This document shows positions 46,180 to 56,282 of a stretch of DNA of 64,000 nucleotides, piece after piece. Below the pieces are notes generated by a model, which worked only from the letters and a program-made list of their open reading frames with translations, was not told the origin of the DNA and did not search any database. The DNA is taken from the NCBI GenBank assembly GCA_026004735.1, contig BPJS01000001.1, positions 3,049,641 through 3,113,640 on the forward strand, given 5' to 3'. Within the stretch, counting starts at the first letter, position 1; every line of letters begins with the position of its first letter. Source of the DNA: Isosphaeraceae bacterium (GTDB taxonomy: Bacteria > Planctomycetota > Planctomycetia > Isosphaerales > Isosphaeraceae). Both the position numbers and the translations under genes were made by a program.

Positions 46180-47451
46180 TCAGTCACGCCAGAAGAGGGA
46201 CTGGCGGGGGGCCTGGTAGGTGACGGCCATGTCGGGGGTTGGGACGACGGCGCCGGCCTGGTGGAGGGAGTCGACGGCGGCGAGGGTCATACCAGAGGTC
46301 AGGAGGGTGCGTTCGACGGGGTAGGGAGCGTGGTTTTCTGTGATCATGGTTTCGATGTGGCGGATCAGGGGGTTGAAGAAGTCGGCGGTGGAGGAGGCGC
46401 GTCCGGGCATGGGCAGGTACATCTGGCAGGAGAGGATGGAGCCGTCGGCCAGGAGGCCGGCATAGTTGAAGTCGTGGATGGGGAGCATGACGAGGGTGGT
46501 TTTGAAGCCGTCGCGGTGTTCGATGAAGTAGGCGTAGGCGTCGGGGAACTGGCGGCGCGCGGCCTCGAAGTGGATCGGTTCGACGTTGTAGCCGTCCTGG
46601 GCGGGTAGGGATTGGGAGCGGCAGAGGGCGGCGACGAGGAGGCGAGCGGTCGATTCCGAGGTGGCGATACGGTCCCACATGGCGGGGCCGCGGAGGGCCT
46701 GGACGGAGCGGATGCCGACCTCGCCGCCGCGGCGGCGTTCGGACATGCACTGGGCGGTTTCGAGGCCGTGGAAGTCGTAGCTATCGACAGCGCCGTAGCC
46801 AGCGCAGAGGCTTTCCTTGAGGTCTGCGCCGTAGGGCATGTCGATCGAGGGCAAGCGCCAGGTGACTGGGAGCGACGAGCCGGCGAGAAACGGGAAGCCG
46901 AGGCGGCGGGCGGTTTCGACCATCGCCAGGCACTCGGACCAGTCGGTGGAGAGGTGTTTGTCGTTGAAGACGGGCACGGATCGGCCGCTGGATTCGAAGA
47001 CGGCGACGACCTGTTTGAAGAACTCGTAGCGGGGGTAGAGCGTCTGGCCCTTCTCGTTGCGGGGGTAATTGCCGTGCTCGCCGATGATCAAGACGCCGTC
47101 GACGGCGAGCTTGGAGGTGCCGCGGGTCAGCGCCTCGGCGATGGTTGGGTAGAGCGGCAGTTTATGGCGCTGCGAGCGTGCGCGGGCCAGATCGTTGTCG
47201 GGGAACTGGTCGATGTAGAACGAGACCAGCTCGACGTCGGGGGTTCGCCAGCCGCCCTGCCAGGCGTAGCCGCGGAGGAGTCGGTCGAGGAAGTGCTGGG
47301 CGTGGGAGTGTTTGTAGTCGACCGTTCCGATCAGGGCGACGGGACGGCGGGCTGTCGTCGAAGACCGGGCAGCGACGGGGACGGCCGAGGCGGCGAGCAG
47401 TCCGGCGGCGGAGCCGGCGAGGAAACGGCGGCGTGAGGAGCGAGGAGCCAT
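46180..47451 (-). CDS. Tat-exported conserved hypothetical protein
   Basis: A 423-residue protein with a twin-arginine signal at its N-terminus (SRRRFLAGSAAGLLAASAVPVAA, residues 5-27). The mature part starts VALIGTVDYKHSHAQHFLDRLLRGY, an alpha/beta opening resembling a Rossmann-like domain. It contains VDGVLIIGEHGNYP near 123 and DKHLS near 175, with several His, Asp and Glu residues that could form a metal site. I recall similar Tat-exported, uncharacterised proteins from planctomycetes and acidobacteria but cannot name the family. The start at 47451 is chosen because the signal begins there. It is transcribed alone, away from the xylanase genes. Confidence 0.7.
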   Translation of the reverse strand: MAPRSSRRRFLAGSAAGLLAASAVPVAARSSTTARRPVALIGTVDYKHSHAQHFLDRLLRGYAWQGGWRTPDVELVSFYIDQFPDNDLARARSQRHKLPLYPTIAEALTRGTSKLAVDGVLIIGEHGNYPRNEKGQTLYPRYEFFKQVVAVFESSGRSVPVFNDKHLSTDWSECLAMVETARRLGFPFLAGSSLPVTWRLPSIDMPYGADLKESLCAGYGAVDSYDFHGLETAQCMSERRRGGEVGIRSVQALRGPAMWDRIATSESTARLLVAALCRSQSLPAQDGYNVEPIHFEAARRQFPDAYAYFIEHRDGFKTTLVMLPIHDFNYAGLLADGSILSCQMYLPMPGRASSTADFFNPLIRHIETMITENHAPYPVERTLLTSGMTLAAVDSLHQAGAVVPTPDMAVTYQAPRQSLFWRD

Positions 47452-48036
47452 GAGGGGAGGTCTCCGAGGTGAAGGACGTGAGGCGCTAGGGGCCTGGCTC
47501 GATGAATGCCGGCGGGTCGGGCTCATGGCGGTGGAACCGCCGAGGCGAGTTGGGCAGAGGCTCAAACAGGGAGGGCGGGGATGCTGAGAGTTGCGGGGGG
47601 AGGGCTTGAGGAGGAGGCGATCAGGTCGCCCCGCGGGATTGTCACGGTATTATGCGCGGTCGGTTGGGCGGGGTGGATGGTGTGGAGGACGGCTTAGGGG
47701 CGGCGGATCGGCGGGTGTGGGATCGGGCATGGCGGCCGTGGATGGCGAAGAGCGTTGGGGCCGTGGCCCAAACCGTCGCGAATGACGCTATCTGAGGGGA
47801 AGGGCCAGGGGACGGGCTGCGGGATGGCTGGGTTGGCGGTTGTGGGGTTGTGGGGTGCAGGGGGCTGAGGCGGTTGGCCGGAGGGGAGGGCCTGGCGGGG
47901 GCTTTCCGTCGAGGGAGGCGGCTGGGGTAGGGTGGTCAGCGGTCGTGCCAAAAGTCGGTTTGGACTGAAGTGGGTGGAGCGGGTCGGCGAGGTGCTGGTT
48001 CGGCCGGACAGCCGACGCGGTGGGGGAGGTGGATCG
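47452..48036. other. divergent intergenic region, 585 bp
   Basis: Between the Tat-exported gene (minus) and the xylanase gene (plus). Strongly G-rich and without a convincing gene. It should hold both promoters. No operator palindrome was obvious. Confidence 0.4.
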
Positions 48037-49194
48037 ATGGGGAGGCCGGCGATGCGGTTGCGCTGGGGCTGGGTGGTGGCTGGATGGTGGGTTTGGCTGC
48101 GGTTGTGCGGGCTGGTGGTTGCGGCGGCCGATGGCGGTGGGGCTGAACGCGAGGGCGAGACGCTGCGGGAGGCGGTGCGGGGGCGGTTTCTGATCGGAGC
48201 GGCCGTCTCGGCGCGGCGGCTGAACGATCCTGGGTTGGCGGAGCTGGTCGCGCGGGAGTTTGACAGCGTGACGCCGGAGAATGAGCTGAAGCCGGCGAGC
48301 GTGCGGCCGGGGCCGGGCCAGTTCCGGTTCGAGGCGGCGGATCGGATTGTCGATTTTGCGGCGACGCATGGGATCAAGGTCGTGGGGCACACCCTCTGCT
48401 GGCATAGCCAGGCGCCGCGTTGGCTGTTTGTCGGCGAGGACGGCGCTCCGCTGCCCCGCGAGAAGGCGCTCAAGAATCTGAAGGAGCACATCGATGGGGT
48501 GATGGGTCATTACCGGGGAAAGGTGGTGGGCTGGGACGTGGTCAACGAGGCGTTGAGCGATCGGCCGGGCGAGTATTTGCGGCAGACGCCGGCGCGGCGT
48601 GCGATCGGCGACGACTACATCGTCAAGGCGTTTGAGTTTGCGCAGGCGGCGGATCCGGACGCGGAGCTGTATTACAACGACTATGGGATCGAGGGTCCGG
48701 AGAAGCTCCAGAAAGCGATCCGGCTGGTGAGGGAGTTGAAGGCGGCGGGGGTGCGGCTGGACGCAGTGGGGATTCAGGGGCATTTCGTGGTGCGCGACGA
48801 GGAGGGGCCGGAGCGGCTGGAGCGGGCGATCGGAGCGTTTCAGGCGGAGGGCGTGAAGGTGGCGGTCAGCGAGCTGGATGTGGACGTGCTGCCGCGTCGG
48901 ACGCGGGGCGCGGACGTGGCGGCTCGGGAGCGGGGCGGGCTGGATCCGTATCGGGAGGGGCTGCCGGCCGAGGTGGCCGAGGCGCAGGCGCGGTATTACG
49001 AGCGAGTCATGCGGGCGGTGCTGGCGCATCCCGGCGCCGTTTGCCGCGTGACGTTTTGGGGAACGCACGACGGGACGTCGTGGCTGAATAGCTGGCCGGC
49101 GGGCCGGCGCACGAATCATCCGCTGCTGTTCGATCGAGATTTGAAGCCCAAGCCGGCCTACCGGGCCGTTTTGGGCGTGCTGGAGGGGCGCTGA
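48037..49194 (+). CDS. endo-1,4-beta-xylanase, GH10
   Basis: A 385-residue secreted family-10 glycoside hydrolase that cleaves beta-1,4-xylan. The start at 48037 follows GGGGGAGGT at good SD distance and gives a signal peptide (about 6-31, ending VVAAADG). The catalytic acid/base is Glu171 in WDVVNEAL and the nucleophile Glu279 in VAVSELDVDV. Other family blocks are SVTPENELKP (near 77), GHTLCWHSQAPRW (near 117), and FWGTHDGTSWLN near the C-terminus. There is no carbohydrate-binding module. The two-domain esterase gene starts 69 bp downstream, so the pair is probably one transcript for degrading decorated xylan. Confidence 0.96.
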   Translation: MGRPAMRLRWGWVVAGWWVWLRLCGLVVAAADGGGAEREGETLREAVRGRFLIGAAVSARRLNDPGLAELVAREFDSVTPENELKPASVRPGPGQFRFEAADRIVDFAATHGIKVVGHTLCWHSQAPRWLFVGEDGAPLPREKALKNLKEHIDGVMGHYRGKVVGWDVVNEALSDRPGEYLRQTPARRAIGDDYIVKAFEFAQAADPDAELYYNDYGIEGPEKLQKAIRLVRELKAAGVRLDAVGIQGHFVVRDEEGPERLERAIGAFQAEGVKVAVSELDVDVLPRRTRGADVAARERGGLDPYREGLPAEVAEAQARYYERVMRAVLAHPGAVCRVTFWGTHDGTSWLNSWPAGRRTNHPLLFDRDLKPKPAYRAVLGVLEGR

Positions 49195-49224
49195 GGCGCC
49201 GAGATGACGTCGTCGGTCGTATGA

Positions 49225-51375
<2,151 letters not shown>

Positions 51376-51555
51376 GGGAACTCGGGGGGAAAAGAGTCGT
51401 CGAGCCGTGCCAGGGTCGATCGTGGTGGGGGTGATCGGAGGCGGCGCCTCGAAGATTCGGCGATGGCCTAGGTATCGCCACGCGGTTCGGAGGTCGATCG
51501 CGGCGGGGTGGTTCGAGGCGCCGCCTTGCGGATCCGGCTAGGATTTGGGCATCAG

Positions 51556-51602
51556 TGGAGCGGAAGGGGATCGAACCCTCAACCTCAGCATTGCGAACGC
51601 TG
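51556..51602 (-). tRNA. tRNA-Ala(CGC) 3' fragment, attachment-site-like
   Basis: Read on the minus strand, this holds the anticodon arm (stem CAGCG/TGCTG, loop TTCGCAA, anticodon CGC), a 5-nt variable loop, the T arm (GAGGG, TTCGATC, CCCTT), the 3' acceptor strand CCGCTCC and discriminator A. Position 70 is T, as needed for the G3:U70 identity pair of tRNA-Ala. The D arm and 5' acceptor strand are missing: the sequence upstream of the anticodon stem has no D-arm or GGGGCGG. This is what integration of an element into a tRNA gene leaves at one end. No CCA is encoded. Tools often call false proteins here because the T-arm sequence is open in several frames. Confidence 0.85.
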
Positions 51603-51863
51603 CGTCCTGTTGTGGTTCCCTGCCACTCAAACTCCTATGCCGCTGGTACTTGTGGCTACGCGAAGCACAAGGTCGGTCCTCACGCGAGTTGCGAGTTTAT
51701 CGGCGTTTTCGGGGTTTTTCGAGGGGAATCACTGTCATTAACTCTGTCACGTCTGCTCGCCGATTGCCCTCGGTCCAGTGTCGACCGGGGTAAGGCCACC
51801 ATTTTGAGTAGCGTCCCATAACCTGGTAGACGATTTGCAACGCCTCAACCAGGAAGGATGCTT

Positions 51864-53051
51864 ATGTTCTCATCGAAAGAAGCGACCGCACTTGCAACCC
51901 GGGCCCTCGGCCAGCACGCCGGCCAAGAAGCTGCCGAGGCGTTCCGCCGTACATTCGAGCCATATAGCAGGGACCGCATCCCCCCTCCTCGTGGGAGCCA
52001 AGGTCCTATAACTGAGGCCAATCTTCACGGCGCTCGAGTCTGCCGCCTCAATCACGTCACCGGGCCCGGTGTACTCGAAGCCCTCGCCCAGTCGGCGCAG
52101 GCCGGCGATCGGGCTGCCCTCGAGCTGCTGATTGACGTCGCACGTGACCCCTATGTCGAGAGCTACGGCCGGAGGGCGGCGCTAGCGAACCTGGCTCGAC
52201 ACTTTCCGACCGAAGCGGGCGAGGTCGCCGTGAGCCTGATGCGGGAGAAGCCCGTCAACGGCCACCTCGGGAGCGCCCTAATCGGACAGACCCGGACCCC
52301 CGAGCTCGTTCCCGCCCTCGAGCGGATCGCCACACACCCCGACTACGTGGTACGCCAGGATGCGATGATGGCGCTCGTCGAACTTGGAGAGCCAGGCAGT
52401 GAGGCCCTGGCTCGGCTCCTCCTTTCGACCGATCCGGAGGTCCGACACACGGCGGCCAATGCCGTCATGTGTCAGAAGCTCGCCACCGAACCCATCCTGA
52501 AGAGCATCCAGGAACTGTCGCGCCGGTTCCCCGAGGAGCGCGTCAAAGTGGAGCACCTGACGCAAATCGTAGGCAGCTCGGGCTTTACCTGGTGCGTCGC
52601 AGATATTGCTGCCGAGGCGCGGTCGCGTCTGGAAGCGCATCCCGAAGCTCCTCAGGCAGCGGAGGCTTCGAGCACATGGAGCTTCGGACGCCTCTTCGGC
52701 GGAAGGTCGAAGAAGACAGCGGCACCCGAGGCGGACCACGGGCCGCAGAAGGGCCTGCTCGATTGGGCCCGGGAGTCTTCGGGCGTACCGTTGACGAGGG
52801 AGGATCGCGTCGCCGAGTCGCTGGTCAAGCTCGCGATGCTCAGGCCGCAGGTGTTGTTTGAACTGGCTAGGGCGTCCGCCTCGGTCACCGAGCTCGGGGA
52901 GCATGGCCGGTTCGGGAGGGTCGACCTGATCGAGATGTGGCGTGCCGAGCAGCGCGACAGCAAGGTCCTCCGGCCGCTCGCACGGCAGCTCGAGCAGAGC
53001 GAGACGTTTCGCGAGCGTGTACGAGAGATCATCGAGGCTCATTCGTCTTGA
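51864..53051 (+). CDS. HEAT-repeat-like hypothetical protein
   Basis: A 395-residue soluble protein. The start at 51864 (second of two close ATGs) is chosen for the AGGAAGG 6 nt upstream. Residues 70-215 show HEAT/PBS-lyase-type helical repeats (DRAALELLIDVARDPYVESYGRRAALANLARHFP; VVRQDAMMALVELGEPGSEALARLLLSTDPEVRHTAANAV). The C-terminal part (330-395) is helical and charged. There is no signal peptide or catalytic motif. It is the first gene inside the element next to the tRNA junction, with balanced composition. The function is unknown; as cargo near the element's end it could be a defence or accessory protein, but nothing in it proves that. Confidence 0.65.
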   Translation: MFSSKEATALATRALGQHAGQEAAEAFRRTFEPYSRDRIPPPRGSQGPITEANLHGARVCRLNHVTGPGVLEALAQSAQAGDRAALELLIDVARDPYVESYGRRAALANLARHFPTEAGEVAVSLMREKPVNGHLGSALIGQTRTPELVPALERIATHPDYVVRQDAMMALVELGEPGSEALARLLLSTDPEVRHTAANAVMCQKLATEPILKSIQELSRRFPEERVKVEHLTQIVGSSGFTWCVADIAAEARSRLEAHPEAPQAAEASSTWSFGRLFGGRSKKTAAPEADHGPQKGLLDWARESSGVPLTREDRVAESLVKLAMLRPQVLFELARASASVTELGEHGRFGRVDLIEMWRAEQRDSKVLRPLARQLEQSETFRERVREIIEAHSS

Positions 53052-53129
53052 GGTTTGCTCGGCCCCGTTATGCGGTGGGCCGACCGGCGCTCGTGACTTG
53101 GGCCGGCTGCCGAGGCCATCGATGGATCG

Positions 53130-53822
53130 CTAGGGGGAGGCGCCCCCCTGGTACTTCCTGAGCAGGGCCCGCAGGAACGCGTTCTTGAGCTCTAGCGGGT
53201 ACGCCCGTGCCGTCGGCGTCCCCCACCGTCCTCGCCTCGGGATCGCATGGGTGTCGATTCCGTCCATCGCCTCATGCACGAGGAGCACGAGCGCGTGGAA
53301 CAGTTCACTCGCCTTCGTGTCGCGCTGGCCGGAGCCGCCCCTGATCACGTCGAGGAGTTCGTCGGACATCCTAAGCGTCTCGGGCGTCATACTGATCTCA
53401 CGGCGCGGGCCCTTGGGTCTGGGCAACTGATCCTCGTTCACAACCGGCTCGCGCACGGTCAGAGCTGCAGCCGTCTGTTCGATGACTCGATCCTCACGGA
53501 GCACGATCGGTTGCGGCTCGACAGGTGCGGTCGTGCGAGGCGATTGCGGCGGCGTCGGCTGGGGAGCCATGGCCCGTTCGAGCACGGGAGCTGGGCCACC
53601 GGCCTGAAAGACCGCTTGCGGGACCCTCGGCTGCTCGGCCACGGGCGCCACGGTCGCGGGAATGTCCACGACAGGGGCGGTCCCCTCACCCTCTCCGACG
53701 TTTTGCTGCCTCGGCTTCCGCTGCGGCGCGGGGCTCGGCTCGTCGAGGTAGTCCCCGAGGTCGCGCACCGGCTCGACGTTGAGCGAGAAGTTGTCCGGGA
53801 TCCCGGGCCTGAACTTAGCCAT
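53130..53822 (-). CDS. ParA-linked partner protein (candidate centromere-binding protein)
   Basis: A 230-residue protein starting 8 bp inside the end of parA on the same strand, the position of ParB-type partners. Residues 1-30 are conserved-looking (MAKFRPGIPDNFSLNVEPVRDLGDYLDE). Residues 35-135 are Pro/Ala/Gln-rich, probably disordered. The C-terminal third (RREISMTPETLRMSDELLDVIRGGSGQRDTKASELFHAL, about 142-180) reads as a compact helical domain. No ParB/Srx motif is visible, so it is not a classical ParB. It could be a small DNA-binding partner recognising the CCGG-box array upstream of parA. The assignment rests mainly on gene position. Confidence 0.55.
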   Translation of the reverse strand: MAKFRPGIPDNFSLNVEPVRDLGDYLDEPSPAPQRKPRQQNVGEGEGTAPVVDIPATVAPVAEQPRVPQAVFQAGGPAPVLERAMAPQPTPPQSPRTTAPVEPQPIVLREDRVIEQTAAALTVREPVVNEDQLPRPKGPRREISMTPETLRMSDELLDVIRGGSGQRDTKASELFHALVLLVHEAMDGIDTHAIPRRGRWGTPTARAYPLELKNAFLRALLRKYQGGASP

Positions 53823-54771
53823 TGATCACCTCCATGGGGCTTGAGTCCTCGCCGATGACTGACTCGACGGTCTTGACGTCGGGGAGCGGGTTCAAGGTCG
53901 CGCCGAACGCGCCCTTCGCCCCGCGGTTGATCATCTCCTTGACGAGGGCCGTGTACTGCGCGGCCTGCTCCCTCCCCTCCGGGTGCTCGTAGATGGTGAT
54001 GCGGCCCATGGTCGCCTCGCGGTATCGTACGCTCCGGCCGATGGTCGTCGCGAAGACCAGCGCCGGCGTGAAGCGGGCCTTGAGGAGGTCGTGCACCTGC
54101 CTGTCGAGCGAGGCGGTCTTGTCGTAGTTCCCGAGCAGGACACCGGCCAGGTTCAGCTTCGGGTTGTACTGCTTCCTCACCTTGTCGATGGTGCGCGTGA
54201 GGACTTCGAGTCCCTTCAAGTCGTAGCCGCTCGGGAACGCCGGCACGATGTACCAGTCGGCCGCGATGAGCGCCGAGGTCATGAGGTAGTCGAGGTTCGG
54301 CGGCGTGTCGATGAGCACCACGTCGTAGTGGCCGCGCAGGCTGTCGATGGACTTCCTGAGCCGCATCCGGTGCTCGCGGCGTAGGTCCTCGGCGTCGAGG
54401 TCCGAGTTGTTCTCGTCGGTCAGGAACGCGAGCACCTCGTTCTCGAGTCTGGCCGAGACAGACGACAATGCACGGTGCCCCGGGACCACCGAGATGAGGC
54501 CGTCGAAGCGGCCTTCGGGGGTGATCGCGATGCGAGACGCCGGGACCTTCCCGAGGTAGGCGTCGGCGAGGGTGTACCTCCCCTGCCGGAGCGTCTCGTC
54601 GGGGTCTATGCCTAGGTTGTCGGTCGAGTTGCACTGCGGGTCTGTGTCGACCACGCACGCCGAGTAGCCGAGCGACGCGAACGCCGCCGCGGTGGAGATG
54701 GTGCTCGAGGTCTTGCCGCAACCTCCCTTCTGGTTCGCGAAGACGATGACCTGGGTTTCCCTGAATCTCAT
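53815..54771 (-). CDS. parA: ParA-family partition ATPase
   Basis: A 318-residue ParA/MinD-type P-loop ATPase that drives plasmid segregation. The start at 54771 is chosen because the domain begins directly (ETQVIVFANQKGGCGKTSS). The deviant Walker A is KGGCGKT (15-21) with signature Lys15, followed by the A' Asp in VVDTDPQCNSTDNLG (near 42). Walker B is DVVLIDTPPNLDYL (near 150). There is no N-terminal helix-turn-helix, so it is of the small type Ib-like class, in which the partner protein handles DNA binding and autoregulation. The CCGG-box array lies directly upstream and probably contains the promoter and centromere. It is co-transcribed with the partner gene. Confidence 0.95.
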   Translation of the reverse strand: MRFRETQVIVFANQKGGCGKTSSTISTAAAFASLGYSACVVDTDPQCNSTDNLGIDPDETLRQGRYTLADAYLGKVPASRIAITPEGRFDGLISVVPGHRALSSVSARLENEVLAFLTDENNSDLDAEDLRREHRMRLRKSIDSLRGHYDVVLIDTPPNLDYLMTSALIAADWYIVPAFPSGYDLKGLEVLTRTIDKVRKQYNPKLNLAGVLLGNYDKTASLDRQVHDLLKARFTPALVFATTIGRSVRYREATMGRITIYEHPEGREQAAQYTALVKEMINRGAKGAFGATLNPLPDVKTVESVIGEDSSPMEVING

Positions 54772-54820
54772 AAGCAAAAACGTGTTTCTCAATAAAATAA
54801 CCGTCGTGGCTCGCAGTATT

Positions 54821-55701
54821 CCGGAACACCGGAACCCCGGACAAGACAGAAAATGCAGCGACCGCAACGATAGCCCCGGTACTCCGGAACACCGGGCCAC
54901 TCGCGAGATGCGGGTCTGTTCGGGAGGTACGGGAGTCCCCCGGCATTCCGGAGCTCCGGCACACGCGAGCGGCGTGTGAGCGAGGCATGCCCGGTTCGTG
55001 TGTACCGGTGGTCCGGAGCACCGGAGGACACGATGACGCGAGCCGGCCGTCGGCCTGGAACGGGCCCTCCGGAGCTCCGGACGACTCCATCGTCTCCTCA
55101 CCACCCAGTTCACAGGCGGCCGGGTCCTCCGGAGTACCGGAGTACGCGAATCTCACGGAAGACCCGGACGGAAGGAGCACCGGGATTTGGGGCATGCCGC
55201 CATTGACCGAGGGCGTCGATCGAGCGTCGGGACGACCTGAGCCCTGCCCTGCTCGTGAAGAATCGCTCCATGGGCCGGCGAGCGGCCTCTGAAACGGAAC
55301 GCGGCTGCCCTTTCGACCCGCATTCCGTGCTCGAGCCGGCAGTTGATGCGCCACCGCCCCGCCTGTCCTCCGGAGCATCGGGACACGTCGGTGTGGGGCG
55401 AGGGTTATCCCCCCAAGTCCCCCGGAATACCGGAGGAAACCTGCGCAGGCCCTCCGGTACTCCGGGACACTCCGATACGACGTGGTCCGGACGCCTCCGG
55501 CCCCCCGCGACTTTTCGGGCTGCGACGGCACGAGCCCTCCGGAACACCGGGACACCGAGCCATCAGGACGGCCGGCGTGTACTCCGGTATTCCGGAGCAC
55601 CGGGGGAGAGGAGGACGGAGGGGCAGGGTTGGGTATCCCGTACTACCGGACCAATGTCCTGTGGGGTGCCGTGCGGGTGCTCCGGCACTCCGGTACTCCG
55701 G
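54821..55701. repeat. array of CCGG boxes in 8-bp register (candidate centromere/operator)
   Basis: At least eleven clusters contain two or three CCGG tetranucleotides spaced exactly 8 bp apart, consensus CTCCGGARYACCGG in either orientation. Clusters start at 54821, 54876, 54940, 55005, 55069, 55129, 55422, 55454, 55539, 55584 and 55682; degenerate ones lie at about 55172 and 55370. The first five are spaced 55-65 bp, mostly 64-65, close to six helical turns. The array fills the gene-free region between parA and the iterons. It is most likely the binding site of the ParA partner protein (parS/parC-like), possibly also the parA operator. Confidence 0.75.
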
Positions 55702-55914
55702 AACACTCGTGTGATTTTTGCGGTGACAGCGTGGGGGAGTGCTGCTAGATGCTAAAAGCGAATTAAACTAACACGCGTCTTCTGCATGGAAGCCCGAGCG
55801 ATCGAACAACACGGCAACGTTGAGCGAGTCACCACTCTCGGTGGGGTCGGGGAGGGATGTTCGCTGGCCTCCGATCGTGGGCGGCAGCCGACCTCGCTCC
55901 GCATCTCCACGCCG

Positions 55915-56162
55915 CTACCGGGATTAGAGGCATACGGCTCCGCCAGCCGAGGAGTCTGCGAGGGGAGGGAGCTACCGGGACTACGGGCACGTTCATACCG
56001 GGATTTCAGGCACACGGCGTTCGGAGTGCGCAACCGAAGTCGTACCGGGATTCGGGGCACCCCGCTACAGGGATTCGGAGCGGGAAAGTACCGGGAAGCC
56101 GGGCACGAGGGTGCCGGGAGTAGGGGCACGAATGAGCTGGCCCGTACCGGGATTGCGGGCAC
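55915..56162 (+). repeat. eight 19-bp iterons of a plasmid-type replication origin
   Basis: Direct repeats of consensus STACCGGGATTNNGGGCAC, all on the plus strand, start at 55915, 55972, 55995, 56042, 56065, 56088, 56111 and 56144. Spacings are 57, 23, 47 (about 2 x 23), 23, 23, 23 and 33; the 23-bp phase puts them on the same face of the helix. The fifth and sixth copies are degenerate. They end 120 bp before the rep gene, where iterons that bind the initiator normally lie. Confidence 0.85.
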
Positions 56163-56204
56163 AGATCGACACCGTAACCGTGCGTCGCGCCTCCGGTTCT
56201 GGGG

Positions 56205-56250
56205 TCGTAACTCTGTATCTATTAACTCTTGTAGTAACTCACCAACTCGG
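56205..56250. other. AT-richer block with three TAACTC repeats (candidate DNA unwinding element)
   Basis: Between the iterons and the rep gene, TAACTC occurs at 56208, 56223 and 56235, in the most AT-rich stretch of the neighbourhood. Short AT-rich repeats next to iterons are usual for the melting region of iteron-controlled origins. No DnaA box with a full match was found nearby. Confidence 0.5.
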
Positions 56251-56282
56251 GGTGCTTCTTTTTCGGGCGAGGGGAGGGAACC

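Noticed and set aside
51545..51821. Open frames over the tRNA fragment, one reading ERKGIEPSTSALRTL
   Set aside because: This is a classic false protein produced by translation of tRNA anticodon and T-arm sequence; the underlying feature is the tRNA fragment.
53459..55755. Long open frames across the CCGG array rich in FRSTG or VPEYRG-like repeats
   Set aside because: They are translations of the repeated CCGG boxes and occur on both strands; no start signal or homologous domain supports them.
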